A stretch of DNA of 64,000 bases from Tildeniella torsiva UHER 1998/13D (GCA_019358835.1 JAHHIH010000025.1:33297-97296); one strand, 5' to 3'; numbered from the stretch's first letter, positions 23,269-32,760 are shown. Notes: generated by a model from the letters alone, not told the origin. Translations and numbers: made by a program.

Positions 23269-24066
23269 ATGACAACTACCGGAACCGTTGAAAGCTTATG
23301 GTGCTACCCAGTTAAAAGCATGCGCGGCGTGGAAATGCCCGAAATCTTTATGGGATTTTCTGGTGTCTACAGCGATCGCTGCTACGCCTTCAAAAGCTCC
23401 ACCGCCCGCAAAGGCTTTCCTTATTTAAACGCGAACGTACAGCAACAAATGTTGCAGTACCAGCCGCAATATCGCTATCCAGAACGAGCCTCAAAACCGC
23501 CAAATTTAATTGAGGCAGCGAGCATAGCACCTGGGGTGACACCGGCTAACAGTGACCCAGAAGACATGATTTTGGACATTGTCACCCCCGCAGGCAAAGT
23601 TATCTCTGTCGATGATTCAGAACTGATACGACTTCTGCGTGAAGGGCTCGACGAAAAGACCCAATTAAAACTTGTGCGCTCAGACCGAGCCTTAACCGAC
23701 TGTCGCCCAATCTCGTTAATCAGCCTATCCACCATTCGACAAATTGAATCAGAATGCTCAATTCCTATTGACAAGCGGCGTTTTCGAGCAAACATCTACT
23801 TCGATTTTGTGTCAGACGAAACCGGATTCGCTGAAGATAGTTTTGTCGGTCGCCGTCTACGAATTGGGTCAACCGCGACGGTCATGGTGCTTGAGCGCGA
23901 CCCGCGTTGTCGAATGATTTCGCTCGATCCAGATACAGGTGAGCACAACCCGGAAGTTTCACGCAAAGTTGCCCAGGCCCACAACAACTTCGCTGGACTT
24001 TACTGCGCGGTTTTAGTTGAAGGAGTCTTGAAAAAAGGTGATGCGATCGAGTTGGAAGCGACTTGA
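23269..24066 (+). CDS. MOSC domain protein with N-terminal beta-barrel
   Basis: The 265-residue protein begins with the MOSC_N pattern (TVESLWCYPVKSMRGVEMPE, residues 6-25; GVYSDRCYAF) and continues into the MOSC domain (about 140-262), with RRFRANIYFDF, GFAEDSFVGRRLRIG and the Cys-containing ERDPRCRMISLDPDTG. The family binds molybdenum cofactor or transfers sulfur; the exact reaction is unknown. A broken copy of its first 50 codons lies 1.5 kb upstream, so the gene or its promoter region was duplicated. Confidence 0.88.
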   Translation: MTTTGTVESLWCYPVKSMRGVEMPEIFMGFSGVYSDRCYAFKSSTARKGFPYLNANVQQQMLQYQPQYRYPERASKPPNLIEAASIAPGVTPANSDPEDMILDIVTPAGKVISVDDSELIRLLREGLDEKTQLKLVRSDRALTDCRPISLISLSTIRQIESECSIPIDKRRFRANIYFDFVSDETGFAEDSFVGRRLRIGSTATVMVLERDPRCRMISLDPDTGEHNPEVSRKVAQAHNNFAGLYCAVLVEGVLKKGDAIELEAT

Positions 24067-24096
24067 TTGATTCTCTTTAGGGCTAGAGCCATTGGG

Positions 24097-24579
24097 CTAC
24101 TCACCCCAAAAGCCGCGATGGAGGGCGACAATTTCTGTCTCAACCTCAGCGATCGGCCCCCAGACTGCGATCGCCTTTTGCCCCCGCTCAAACACATAGC
24201 GACAGGGCACATCCAGCGTCGGGTTTTCGGCATGGTTGCCCGTCAACCCCAGCAGCAGTTTTTCTGAGACGCCGTAGACCAACCGCCCCACATTGGCCCA
24301 GTACTGCGCCCCGGCGCACATCACACAGGGTTCAACCGTAGTGTAAAGCGTGCAGCCCCACAAAAAATTGGGGTCAAACTCAGCGTAGGCTCGCCGCATC
24401 AGGGTCGATTCGGCATGGTTCACCGTATCTAGGTTGCCCTGCTCTAGCAGCACGGTGGTGTGGTCAGGGCCCACTAAAATCGCCCCAAACGGGTGGTGTC
24501 CCTGGGCCATGGCTAACTGGGCTACCTGATTGGCTCGCCGCAAATGCTCAACCATCTGTGTTGCCGTGGGATCATTCAT
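24097..24579 (-). CDS. cytidine/guanine deaminase-like nucleoside deaminase
   Basis: The protein has about 160 residues from ATG 24579; an in-frame ATG 42 bases upstream is possible. The zinc-dependent deaminase motifs are HAE (VNHAEST) and PCxxC (TVEPCVMCAGAQYW). Flanking sequence (HPFGAILVGPD, CTLYTT, RLVYGVS) fits the nucleoside deaminase group near guanine and tRNA-adenosine deaminases. The substrate cannot be fixed from sequence alone. It converges with the MOSC gene, 30 bases apart. Confidence 0.85.
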   Translation of the reverse strand: MNDPTATQMVEHLRRANQVAQLAMAQGHHPFGAILVGPDHTTVLLEQGNLDTVNHAESTLMRRAYAEFDPNFLWGCTLYTTVEPCVMCAGAQYWANVGRLVYGVSEKLLLGLTGNHAENPTLDVPCRYVFERGQKAIAVWGPIAEVETEIVALHRGFWGE

Positions 24580-24699
24580 GGTTTGGGCTTTGCTGCTATG
24601 GGGAGACGACTGCCGCTGCACTGTTTGTGCGATCGCCTGCCATAGATTTAAGCATCGATCTTTAACCCAAGAGTACTTTGCTCTACTTAATAGCTCAAA

Positions 24700-24840
24700 A
24701 ATAATCTCTCCTGACGAGATTTAGCTCACCCTGCGGGAAGCAAGCTACACCCTAAATTCCTCTCCTAGTTTGGAAGAGAGACTTTGAAAGGTTTTCCGGC
24801 TCCCCTCTCCTTCCTGGGAGAGGGGCTGGGGGTGAGGGCT
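24700..24840 (-). repeat. interspersed hairpin repeat (copy A)
   Basis: Read on the reverse strand, this segment contains GGGGAGCCGGAAAACCTTTC, an AGAGAGTC-type hairpin, GGATTTAGGG-like sequence (degraded here) and finally TCTCGTCAGGAGAGAT. The same order occurs at 42276-42367, and the central CCCTCTCCC/GGGAGAGGG hairpin recurs at 31913-32007. It lies in the 450-base gap between the deaminase and the Mn catalase. Confidence 0.7.
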
Positions 24841-24919
24841 AGCGGGTTTCGTGATCTACCGATACTCTCGCTTTTCTAAAGAACATAGGCGGCTACTTGA
24901 GCCAGCTATTTAAACAAAA

Positions 24920-24951
24920 AAGCCCCCGAGTCATGCTTACCTCGGGGGCGT
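24920..24951 (-). terminator. rho-independent terminator of the Mn catalase gene
   Basis: GCCCCCGAG and CTCGGGGGC form a 9-bp stem around a 10-base loop; on the minus strand the stem is followed by a run of T (AAAAAA on the plus strand just before it). It lies about 80 bases downstream of the catalase stop. Confidence 0.85.
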
Positions 24952-25029
24952 GGTGGATTAGCGATCGCGTAGGGTTAAACCTACTCCCAGACTGGGGATC
25001 AAAATCTCCAATTTGGGACTACTAGAACC

Positions 25030-25722
25030 CTACTTGAGGGAACTAGCGGGGTCAGCAATGTATTTGAAATCGGGCTCAGAGTTCCAAGGGCCGCGCTCAT
25101 CTTTGCCGCTGTCGTCGGTAGAGAAATTGTAGTAAAGCTCTACGGTCTCATCGGGCTGAATATTGCCAAACATCGGGTCGGTCAGCTTGCCCATGGCGTC
25201 TAGCGCGTTCATGAACATTTTAGTGTGAGAAATTTCCCGAGTTAGCAGGTGGGTGAGGGTCTTTTTAGTGCCCTCATCGGTAGCCAGCTTGATCAGAGCT
25301 TCGTAGGTCTGGCGAGCGCCAGCCTCAGCCGCGATGTTGGCCCGCAGGTCTCTGACGACATCTCCACCTTCATTGAGGTAGCTAGCCGTCCATGTGTTGC
25401 CCTGGCTGTCGAGGAAGTGAGGCCCCATGCCGCGCACAGCAAACAGCGTACTGTTGTAGGCTTCGGTTTGGTCAGTATTTTTGGTGTGGATTTCAATCAG
25501 TTTACCCACCATTTCTAGGTGGCCAAATTCTTCGACAGCAATATCTTGGAGCATGTCTTTGATACTGGGGTCTTCAATGTGGAAAGATTGCACCCAGTAT
25601 TGAAGCGCTGCCGAGAGTTCGCCGGTAGCTCCACCAAACTGCTCTAGCAGCAGCTGGGCAAATACGGGGTTGGCTTCATTGACTTGAACGGTATGGACAG
25701 GGTCTTTTTTGTGGAAAAACAT
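25030..25722 (-). CDS. manganese catalase
   Basis: The 230-residue protein has the ferritin-like fold of dimanganese catalases: metal-ligand segments FGGATGELSAALQYWVQSF, VEEFGHLEMVGKLIE (E-xx-H), AAEAGARQTYE and TREISHTKMFM (E-xx-H). It converts hydrogen peroxide to water and oxygen without haem, in the cytoplasm. The C-terminal tail carries the usual DERGPWNSEPDF-type sequence of the family. It is a single-gene unit with its own terminator. Confidence 0.95.
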   Translation of the reverse strand: MFFHKKDPVHTVQVNEANPVFAQLLLEQFGGATGELSAALQYWVQSFHIEDPSIKDMLQDIAVEEFGHLEMVGKLIEIHTKNTDQTEAYNSTLFAVRGMGPHFLDSQGNTWTASYLNEGGDVVRDLRANIAAEAGARQTYEALIKLATDEGTKKTLTHLLTREISHTKMFMNALDAMGKLTDPMFGNIQPDETVELYYNFSTDDSGKDERGPWNSEPDFKYIADPASSLK

Positions 25723-26378
25723 AGGTGCCTTTGGGGATCTTTGCTAGCGATTAACGAAAGCAAGCTTCAGTATCAGAGGCAAGCAATTTTGCTTACTTCT
25801 TGATTTGTTCAAAAAAGGCAATCTCAGGCTAAATCCCATTAGATTGAGCAGGACGATTTGGCTACGGGGCTAGCCAAGGGCGGCCAGGGTCTAAGCGAAA
25901 TTCTGTTTTCTAATGGCGATGCCTGGAACTTTAACGCTGCTGTTTAAGTTTGGCTTAGTTAAAGCTGCTGATTTGCCCTTAATTACTGCGCTTGATCACA
26001 CCTTAAGGCGGCACAAACAAAGCCTCCTCTGTATATGTAGGGAGAAGTCTGGAGTCTAAATGTAGAGGTGGTAATTCTGCACTACTCAAACCGGCGGCAG
26101 TTTGTCGCGTAGCGCAAAAAGCACCCCCGAGCATTAAGGGCAGGGCACCTAGCTACAGCCGACATCATCAGGACGTTTTGCGGGTAACGATCCCTGTCTG
26201 TTATTCCCGTTTCCACGGGAATCCATCCGAGAGCCCATAACGGCCCTTGCCCTGTCCACTGCTCTGGCAAGTCTAAATTAGACTGTTGGAGCGTTAGCGA
26301 AACCCAACAGAGCAGGCCGCCGCTGGGTTCCGCTTCTGTTACCTAACTCCTTAACCTTGACGATGCCCTCGACTGAGC
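25723..26378. other. 656-base intergenic region without a recognisable gene
   Basis: Between the catalase start and the RTX gene end I see no coherent frame. The part 26283-26310 (TTGGAGCGTTAGCGAAACCC) is a short interspersed sequence common in cyanobacterial spacers. The promoter of the catalase must lie at its left edge but no clear elements stand out. Confidence 0.4.
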
Positions 26379-28451
26379 CTAGACAAAGTTCGCGGCGGTA
26401 ATATCAGCTGCATCGGTCAGCAACAGCTTTGCCATCGCATCAAACGATGTCGCGTCTAAGACAAAGGTGTTGCGCGCCTCTACCCCTGTCCCCTGGGCCA
26501 AAATGACATCAAAAAAGGCGGCGTTGGTGAGCTTGTCAACCGCTGTGTCAAATTCCAGCACGGTGGTGATGCCGGGGCCATCGAACAGGCCAAAGGTGTC
26601 TGCACCCTCACCGCCCAGAGCCGTATTGTTGCCCGCGCCGCCGTCGAGTAAATCACTGCCGCCAAAGCCGAATAGGGCATCGTCGCCCGTGCCGCCCAGC
26701 AGCAGGTCATCGCCGTCGGAGCCTTCAAAGGTGTTGGTTCCAGCCAGGCTGCGGGTGTCGCCGCTGATATGGGTAATGCCGGCAAACTCGCCGTCGAAGG
26801 TATTATTGGCCACAACAATGTCTGAGAACGCCTCGGTGGGCTCTCGATGGTCGAACGCTACCGCTGAAGCGGCGATCGCAGCAAAACTATTGTCGCTAAT
26901 GTCAATATCCGACTGCGTGCCCTGGGCGGTTGTGCCCTCGGCAGCCGCCAGACGAATGCCGTAGAACGCATTTGAAATGCTGTTGCTGGTGATATCAACC
27001 GCCGACAGATCGCGATCGTCTAGGGTAACGATGCCGTCGTAGGCTCCAGAGAAGGTGTTGTCGGCGATCGCCACATTCGCGGTGGAACTGGCCGAGCCGT
27101 CATCGTCGAGGGAGAGCTGAAGGGCATAGCGGGCAGCGGTGAAGGTCGCTATTTCATCGGCAAAGTCTGTGATCCCCAACTCCACAACGTTGCCCAAAAC
27201 TTCCACATTTTGAGAATTGTCGATCTGAATGCCCCGCCGACCCACGACCCCGGCATCGTCATGAACGCCGACATTGTCGGCAATCAACAGGCCATCCACA
27301 TTGTCTATCCGCATGATCGAGGCATCGTTGCCGGTAATGCCGTCAAAGTAGTTGCTCGTAATCGACCAGTTAGCGCCGCCTGAGGGTGCCCCGCCGGTAC
27401 CAAAGCCGTTGGTGATAAAGGTTTGGTTGTTGGCGGTCAACCCGGCAAAGTCGTTGAATGCGATCGCAATATTGCTGAAATTAACGCTGCCGTCGCTGCC
27501 CCCCCGAATGGCAGCGGTGTCGTTGGTGAACTCAAACCCCAGAATCGAAATATTGTCGTCGGCCAGGGTAAACGAGCCCTCCAGCAACGATTCTGCACCG
27601 CGAGCTGCGTCGTTGCCAGTCAGGCCAAAGTTGGCCCCAATTAGGGTCAACCCCTTATCGAGGATGACATCTTCGCGGTAGGTGCCCGCCGCCGCCAGCA
27701 GCGTGTAGCCATCATCGGCAGCATCCACCGCCGCCTGTATACTGCTGAAACCGCCCACCAGGTTGTTGTCAGCGTCGAATAGCTGCACCGGCTGGGAAGA
27801 CTGTCCTCCCCCACTTAACCCGGCCACTAGAGTAATGTCGGGGTCAGAATTACCCAGGGACAGAGGGCGATCTAACAGGCTGCCCAGCAGGCCCAAATCC
27901 TTTGGCTCAGCCAACGTCACTAAGCCCTGGCCATCTGCGCCATCGACGGTGTCGTCCTTCAGCAGACTGATAATTTGAATGGCGTCGATCGCGTCTCCGG
28001 TCGCCAGGCCAAAGTCGCTTAAATCAAAGGCCGTCGCAAACAGCCCCGTACCGTCTGTGGGGCCATTGATGGCGGTTTCGTCATAGCTGTCAAAGAACTC
28101 GTAGCGAAACGGGGTGAACTGCCCGGTGGCGGTACTGCGCACGGCGACGGCGTAGTCTTCCGGCACTCTGGCAAATCCGTTCTCATAGACGACAAAATCA
28201 TCCCCCGCCTGGTTTACAGGGCCAAGGCCAGTATTCCAGGTCAATTCGAGGGTTGAGCGGTTGAAAAGATTGCCCAAGGCGATGGATTGCCCAACGCCGC
28301 CGACCAGGGAGCCGACTGTATTGTCTAACAGCTCTGGAAATTGCAGCCCAGACCCAAAGAAGCGTGTTCTAAAAGCACCATCGGCGATTGCGCCGTTGGT
28401 CACTAAATCACTTTCGTCAAAGGTAAACCCAGCGATCGCAAACGTAGCCAT
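26379..28451 (-). CDS. RTX-type secreted protein with parallel beta-helix
   Basis: The protein has about 690 residues from ATG 28451. The N-terminal 200 residues contain a cell-surface-like domain (GPVNQAGDDFVVYENGFARV). Residues 230-570 form a right-handed parallel beta-helix with many short N/D-rich repeats (VANNTF, IADNTF). Near the C-terminus lie glycine-rich calcium-binding nonapeptides (GSDGDDLLLGGTGDD, GGSDLLDGGAG). RTX proteins are exported by type I secretion through an uncleaved C-terminal signal. No secretion genes are adjacent. Possibly a surface polysaccharide-binding protein or lyase. Confidence 0.82.
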   Translation of the reverse strand: MATFAIAGFTFDESDLVTNGAIADGAFRTRFFGSGLQFPELLDNTVGSLVGGVGQSIALGNLFNRSTLELTWNTGLGPVNQAGDDFVVYENGFARVPEDYAVAVRSTATGQFTPFRYEFFDSYDETAINGPTDGTGLFATAFDLSDFGLATGDAIDAIQIISLLKDDTVDGADGQGLVTLAEPKDLGLLGSLLDRPLSLGNSDPDITLVAGLSGGGQSSQPVQLFDADNNLVGGFSSIQAAVDAADDGYTLLAAAGTYREDVILDKGLTLIGANFGLTGNDAARGAESLLEGSFTLADDNISILGFEFTNDTAAIRGGSDGSVNFSNIAIAFNDFAGLTANNQTFITNGFGTGGAPSGGANWSITSNYFDGITGNDASIMRIDNVDGLLIADNVGVHDDAGVVGRRGIQIDNSQNVEVLGNVVELGITDFADEIATFTAARYALQLSLDDDGSASSTANVAIADNTFSGAYDGIVTLDDRDLSAVDITSNSISNAFYGIRLAAAEGTTAQGTQSDIDISDNSFAAIAASAVAFDHREPTEAFSDIVVANNTFDGEFAGITHISGDTRSLAGTNTFEGSDGDDLLLGGTGDDALFGFGGSDLLDGGAGNNTALGGEGADTFGLFDGPGITTVLEFDTAVDKLTNAAFFDVILAQGTGVEARNTFVLDATSFDAMAKLLLTDAADITAANFV

Positions 28452-28581
28452 GGTATTCAAAATCCCTTAAACGCACACCTGCCTTTAAATAGTGAGGGAT
28501 TATGCGTGGGCGTGTGTAAAGAGAAATAAAGCAAGGTTATGTTGTGCTGGATCAAGCCAACCCCAGGTGGGCGTAATCCCT

Positions 28582-30609
28582 TCACCAGTGGGTTTTTAGC
28601 CCCTGTAGCCGCATCATTTCCTGGAGCAATCCTATGGCACCATTGGGGACGATGTCGGGCGGGTAGTGGACGGGCGCATTGGCCGATACCAGCCAGCCAG
28701 CGGTTACCCCCGCCGCCGCCCCGGTCTGCCATTCACCGTAGTGAATGCGGGTTGAAGAGCTGGCAATGTGGGTGGCCGCCAGGGTTTTACCGCCGATCAG
28801 CAGGTTATCGACCCCCTGGGGAATTAGGCTCTCTAACGGGATTTGCACGGGCTTGACGTGGGGTTCCTGGGCGGGCGCGTTAATGGCTTCGCCGGAGGGC
28901 TGCCAGTTGCGGTAGCGACAGCCGTGGATGTCGATCGCATAGTGAACCAACCCCACCGCCGTAGGGCTGAAGTCGCGCTGGCCAGCAAAGTTGTAGCGCA
29001 GATCGTTCTCGCGAATCATGAACTCGTCTTGGCCGTAGGCGGCGCGGCCAACAATTCGCCGCCCTTCGCGGAAGTAGGGCACCATACTGAGGCCCGACAG
29101 CGTGCCCATGGGGCTATCGGCTCCGTAGAGGTAGGCCAGCGGGTAGTTGGGGCCAGCCTGGGTTTCGAGCAGCCAGCGGGCAAAGGTGAGGGCGTTCTCT
29201 TCGCCAAACTTAAGGGCCGACGCCGACAGCCCCCCCATCCAGTTTTGGTGCTGACCTGCGGCCTCTAGATCGGCAGCTTTGAGAATTAGGGGCGGATCCA
29301 TCCAGTTCCAGTCGTTGCCCCGGTTCCAGTTGATCATGGAGATGTCGCCTGGGGCCGGGGCGCTGGTGTAGGGGTTGCCCCGGTTTTGGCTGACGATGCG
29401 CCGGTAGTGAAACACGCTCTTGCCGGCAAAGAACGGAAACCCCTCCAGATCAAAGGAGGCCTGGTGCTCATGGAGGCCGTGGGTGGGCGACAGCCGCGCC
29501 AGGGCGGCCAGGCTGTCGCCCCCGTCGTTGTAGATGCCGAGGGCGAAGGGGTAGGTAAAGGCCTGGGTGCAGTCGGGGTTGTCGAAGGCGGCGGCGTTGG
29601 GCTCCCCTGTGGTGGTCTGGGACTCCGACCCCAGGCGGTAAGGCACCTTGGCCCAGGCCACCAGCTCGGCGGTATCGGTGGCGTCGATCACGATCATGCG
29701 CTGGCCGGGGGGCGGCTGGAGCTTGACGGGCACGCGGTCAAATTCGGCGGTGGGCGACCAGTTATACCAGTCGGCCAGCTCTGCCGACAGCCGCCCCATG
29801 GGTCGATAGCCCGGATCTTTAGGAATGCGCCGCACTCCGTATACCGCTGTAATGTGCCGCCCAGAGGCGTCAAACTCGGCTCCTTTAAATGCCGTCATGG
29901 TGGCCCAGCGGCTGGCGGGGGCGCTGGGGTTGGTATGGGCCAAAAACTGCTCGGCGGCCTTGGCCCCGGCCTGGGGCAGAAAACACAGGGTGCCGACCCA
30001 GCAGCTGTTGATATCGGCTACCGATCGCGACGTCCCGCCAGGGCTCCAGGCCGGTAAGGTAACCACCTGCTGCTTAATCAGCTGCCGAAACCGTAGCCAG
30101 CTGGGGGATAGGTTGTTGGCCTGGCGCATGCGCAGCGATTCATCGAGGGCAGAGACCCCCTGGGCACTAATCTGCCCCCCCATCCAGGGGGCGACTTCGA
30201 TCAGGCAGGTGGTGGCACCGCTGGCCATGGCGTGGGCGGCGGCGGCCACCCCGCCGAGGGAGCCGCCAACAACGGCCACTTGGCATTCCCAGACTTCCTC
30301 AAACTGGGGCAGGGGATCAATCTGAGGGCGACCGTTAAACACGATGGGCTGGGGTACATCCCGCAGGCTTAGGGCCGGGGCAATGTCGCCGCCTGCGCCG
30401 GGCGATGGGGTGGGCGACCAGCGCGAGGCCGTGAGCCCGGCGATCGCCCCCACCCCAAACATCATGGCGGCTAGCCCCGAGAGGCCGCGCCACTGATTGC
30501 GCCAGTTTCGTCGCTGAGCCTGCCTGCGATCGCCCTTCACATCTAAAATCTCGGCTAACAATGCCAAGGTTTTAGCACACCTTCCCGAAGAGAGAGCACC
30601 CTTTGGCAC
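28582..30609 (-). CDS. FAD-dependent oxidoreductase with N-terminal membrane anchor
   Basis: The protein has 675 residues from GTG 30609; a second GTG at 30540 starts just before a basic stretch and hydrophobic helix (AAMMFGVGAIAGL) that looks like a signal anchor. The dinucleotide-binding motif is VAVVGGSLGGVAAAAHAMAS near residue 112, followed by the conserved GGQISAQGV of the PF12831-type FAD oxidoreductases. The C-terminus has the second FAD contact (GVDNLLIGGKTLAATHIA). The substrate is unknown. It probably acts in the periplasm or at the thylakoid face. Confidence 0.85.
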   Translation of the reverse strand: MPKGALSSGRCAKTLALLAEILDVKGDRRQAQRRNWRNQWRGLSGLAAMMFGVGAIAGLTASRWSPTPSPGAGGDIAPALSLRDVPQPIVFNGRPQIDPLPQFEEVWECQVAVVGGSLGGVAAAAHAMASGATTCLIEVAPWMGGQISAQGVSALDESLRMRQANNLSPSWLRFRQLIKQQVVTLPAWSPGGTSRSVADINSCWVGTLCFLPQAGAKAAEQFLAHTNPSAPASRWATMTAFKGAEFDASGRHITAVYGVRRIPKDPGYRPMGRLSAELADWYNWSPTAEFDRVPVKLQPPPGQRMIVIDATDTAELVAWAKVPYRLGSESQTTTGEPNAAAFDNPDCTQAFTYPFALGIYNDGGDSLAALARLSPTHGLHEHQASFDLEGFPFFAGKSVFHYRRIVSQNRGNPYTSAPAPGDISMINWNRGNDWNWMDPPLILKAADLEAAGQHQNWMGGLSASALKFGEENALTFARWLLETQAGPNYPLAYLYGADSPMGTLSGLSMVPYFREGRRIVGRAAYGQDEFMIRENDLRYNFAGQRDFSPTAVGLVHYAIDIHGCRYRNWQPSGEAINAPAQEPHVKPVQIPLESLIPQGVDNLLIGGKTLAATHIASSSTRIHYGEWQTGAAAGVTAGWLVSANAPVHYPPDIVPNGAIGLLQEMMRLQGLKTHW

Positions 30610-30680
30610 GCTCTGTTACAGGCCGCTCCAGACTCCGATGAACCTGATACAGTAGCCACAGATTCGCTACCTTCTGTCCT

Positions 30681-31115
30681 ATGCCCCCTGATTCGTCCTC
30701 CGTCTCTAACCCCAGTGCCGGTGCCCTCTCTTCTTCCGCCTACGACTCCTCAGCCTACGGATGGACGGGGGGCGAAGATACCGTAGCGCTGTTGTCGGTA
30801 GACGAGGTGCAAAAGTACCTCAACCGATCGCGGGCCTCGGTCTACCGCTACGCCAACACCGACCCCGACACCCTCAACCCCCCCTACGACCAAACCAAGC
30901 TCAACCCCGAAGTGCGCCGCGACAAAGATGACCCCCTGGAGTTTCGCCCCCAGGAAGTGCGCCGCTTCGCCGAAGAAGTACTGGGCCTCCACCCCACCAT
31001 TCAGGTACAGACCCCCGAAGAGACGGTCACCCACGACCTGATGCGGCAGATGTTGCAGGAGCTACGGGCGATTCGGCAGCTGTTGGAGGAGCGGGGAGTA
31101 GGGGGTGGGGAGTAG
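30681..31115 (+). CDS. helix-turn-helix (MerR/excisionase-like) protein
   Basis: The protein has 144 residues. After a Ser-rich N-terminus comes a DNA-binding motif of excisionase type (LLSVDEVQKYLNRSRASVYR, about 35-54), then a charged helix region ending ELRAIRQLLEERG. The last residues (VGGGE) are encoded by the start of a GGGGAGTAGGGGGT repeat, so the C-terminus seems recruited from repeat DNA. A role as a transcriptional regulator is inferred. Confidence 0.7.
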   Translation: MPPDSSSVSNPSAGALSSSAYDSSAYGWTGGEDTVALLSVDEVQKYLNRSRASVYRYANTDPDTLNPPYDQTKLNPEVRRDKDDPLEFRPQEVRRFAEEVLGLHPTIQVQTPEETVTHDLMRQMLQELRAIRQLLEERGVGGGE

Positions 31116-31205
31116 GGGGTGAGGAGTGAAGTAGAGCTGTTTAGTGCTTGGCTGGCTTTTGGGGGCAAGCATCCCTCACCCTTCCACCCCCTACCCTCTA
31201 CCCCC
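31090..31205. repeat. G-rich/C-rich short-sequence repeat block
   Basis: GGGGAGTAGGGGGTGGGGAG and similar units start within the end of the HTH gene, and CCCTACCCTCTACCCCC follows about 90 bases later in the complementary sense, so the block could fold back. Related units are found at 8461-8560, 37295-37375 and 46200-46240. Confidence 0.6.
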
Positions 31206-31310
31206 AGAGGGATATCCGTAATTTCCCACAGCCGTCGGGAATGCTAGATTCAGACGTGGTTTAAACCTGTAAGCTTGGTTTGGCCAAAGGTTAAGCCTTT
31301 GGAGTGATCA

Positions 31311-31457
31311 ATGTCATGGATTGATTGCTATAACCTTGCATATAGTTTCAATGGAACCGTTTTCCACCTCGAGATCGTCGATACTCTCGTCCAAGATGAG
31401 TACACGCTGGTGGTGGGCTCAGCCGAGTCTACCTACGATGGTTGGATATTGGGATGA
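31311..31457 (+). CDS. possible 48-residue protein
   Basis: ATG 31311 follows a good ribosome site (GGAGTGATCA) and opens a frame of 48 codons that includes NGTVFHLEIVDTLVQDEYTL and ESTYDGWILG before TGA. Composition is protein-like, but the frame is short and no family is recognised; it may be the 5' remnant of a longer gene. It sits in the gap between the HTH gene and the next small gene. Confidence 0.35.
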   Translation: MSWIDCYNLAYSFNGTVFHLEIVDTLVQDEYTLVVGSAESTYDGWILG

Positions 31458-31526
31458 TCTGGGCTTTCTGGGCCTTGGCCTTGACCTCAGAGTTATATCC
31501 CTTGTTGATTTCAATTATTTCACTGT

Positions 31527-31715
31527 ATGGATTCTGCCAGTCAACCGGATACCCCTGCGGGGGAACCTCCTAGTCCTTCATCTAGTGTGTTGGGCGTTTT
31601 AATTGCGGTACTGACCTTAACTCTGCCCCTGTTTGTAGTCGCCCATTTTTCAGCGGCGACGGCAAAGTTAGAACAACCTCCAGCCTTTGTGGTACCGGCT
31701 TCGGCGGGGCGCTAG
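31527..31715 (+). CDS. small single-pass membrane protein
   Basis: The 62-residue frame has a Pro/Ser-rich N-terminus, one clear transmembrane helix (VLGVLIAVLTLTLPLFVVAH, about 21-40) and a short Ala-rich tail. Such small membrane proteins are common in cyanobacteria; no name can be given. Translation signals upstream are weak. Confidence 0.5.
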   Translation: MDSASQPDTPAGEPPSPSSSVLGVLIAVLTLTLPLFVVAHFSAATAKLEQPPAFVVPASAGR

Positions 31716-31912
31716 GGGTCAAGCAGAACGCAATGTCTGGGCGCTTACGAAGTGCCTATGAAGGGGAATCGCCCCGTTTGAGGCGGCTGATTTGTTTGCG
31801 GTCGGCGGGCTAAACCATGCGGAAAATGGGCCGCCGACCCGTAAAATACTATGGCGTAAGGGCATTTGCGGGAGTTTGGTGGGATGCATCTTACTTTTGC
31901 AAACCTACGGCC

Positions 31913-32007
31913 CTCATTCCCCAGTCCCTTCTACCTTTTTGGGAGAAGGGTAGCCGGATTTAAAGTCCCTCTCCCGGGTTGGGAGAGGGATTTAGGGTGA
32001 GGGCTCA
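31913..32007 (+). repeat. interspersed hairpin repeat (copy B)
   Basis: The segment contains two hairpins: CCCTTCTACCTTTTTGGGAGAAGGG and, after AGCCGGATTTAAAGT, CCCTCTCCCGGGTTGGGAGAGGG split here into its arms CCCTCTCCC and GGGAGAGGG, followed by ATTTAGGGTGAGGGCT. It is related to copies at 24700-24840 and 42271-42370. It occupies most of the spacer upstream of the pyrophosphatase gene. Confidence 0.7.
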
Positions 32008-32115
32008 CGAAAGTGGGATGCTTCCGTCCGGTGGCCACCTCTAGTGGTGCGCTGCGAAGGCCTTGAGCCTCCTTCTGCCCTGTCAACTCAGATTTTTATT
32101 GATTGGAGTAGTGTT

Positions 32116-32625
32116 GTGGACCTATCCCGTATTCCAGCTCAGCCCGAGCCTGGACTGATCAATGTGCTGGTGGAGATTACCGGCGGCAGCAAGAACAAGT
32201 ACGAGTTTGACAAAGACTTGAACGCGTTTATTTTGGATCGGGTGCTGTTTTCGTCGGTGAAATATCCCTACGACTACGGCTTTGTGCCCAACACCCTGGC
32301 CGACGATGGCGACCCCCTCGACGGCATGGTGCTGATGGATGAGCCCACCTTTCCCGGCTGCGTGATCGCGGCGCGGCCCATCGGCATGCTGGAGATGATT
32401 GACGGCGGCGATCGCGACGAAAAAATCCTCTGCGTGCCCGCCGCCGACCCCCGCTACAGCAGCGTCAAATCGCTGGATGATGTCGCTCCCCACCGCCTTG
32501 ACGAGATCGCCGAATTTTTCCGCTCCTACAAAAACCTGGAGAAAAAAGTAACCGAGATCCTCGGGTGGCAAAACGTTGATAAGGTAGCGGCCCTCGTCGA
32601 GCAATGTATTGCGGCGGCCAAGTAG
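32116..32625 (+). CDS. ppa: inorganic pyrophosphatase (family I)
   Basis: The 169-residue enzyme starts at GTG 32116, chosen because [20 protein letters not shown] is the normal family start and a GGAG lies 8 bases upstream; the frame is open further upstream. The signature [13 protein letters not shown] with Asp64, Asp66 and Asp69, plus [11 protein letters not shown] and KKVTEILGW, define the soluble hexameric family. It hydrolyses pyrophosphate to phosphate, pulling biosynthetic reactions forward in the cytoplasm. A strong terminator follows. Confidence 0.95.
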   Translation: MDLSRIPAQPEPGLINVLVEITGGSKNKYEFDKDLNAFILDRVLFSSVKYPYDYGFVPNTLADDGDPLDGMVLMDEPTFPGCVIAARPIGMLEMIDGGDRDEKILCVPAADPRYSSVKSLDDVAPHRLDEIAEFFRSYKNLEKKVTEILGWQNVDKVAALVEQCIAAAK

Positions 32626-32660
32626 CGCCTAGGCTCTACTCGATCACCCTGGCTATCCAA

Positions 32661-32702
32661 ACAAAAGAGGGATGCTTCGCTAACGAAGCATCCCTCTTTT
32701 GT
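32661..32702 (+). terminator. rho-independent terminator of ppa
   Basis: A 19-bp perfect stem (left arm ACAAAAGAGGGATGCTTCG) closes a 4-base loop CTAA. The right arm ends CTTTTGT, giving a T-rich tail in both directions, so it can also stop transcripts from the convergent ferredoxin gene. Confidence 0.9.
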
Positions 32703-32760
32703 CAGAAAACCACCTTGGATATTTGCTGAGTTCCGCAGCGCGGGACTCAGCACTCCCGAT

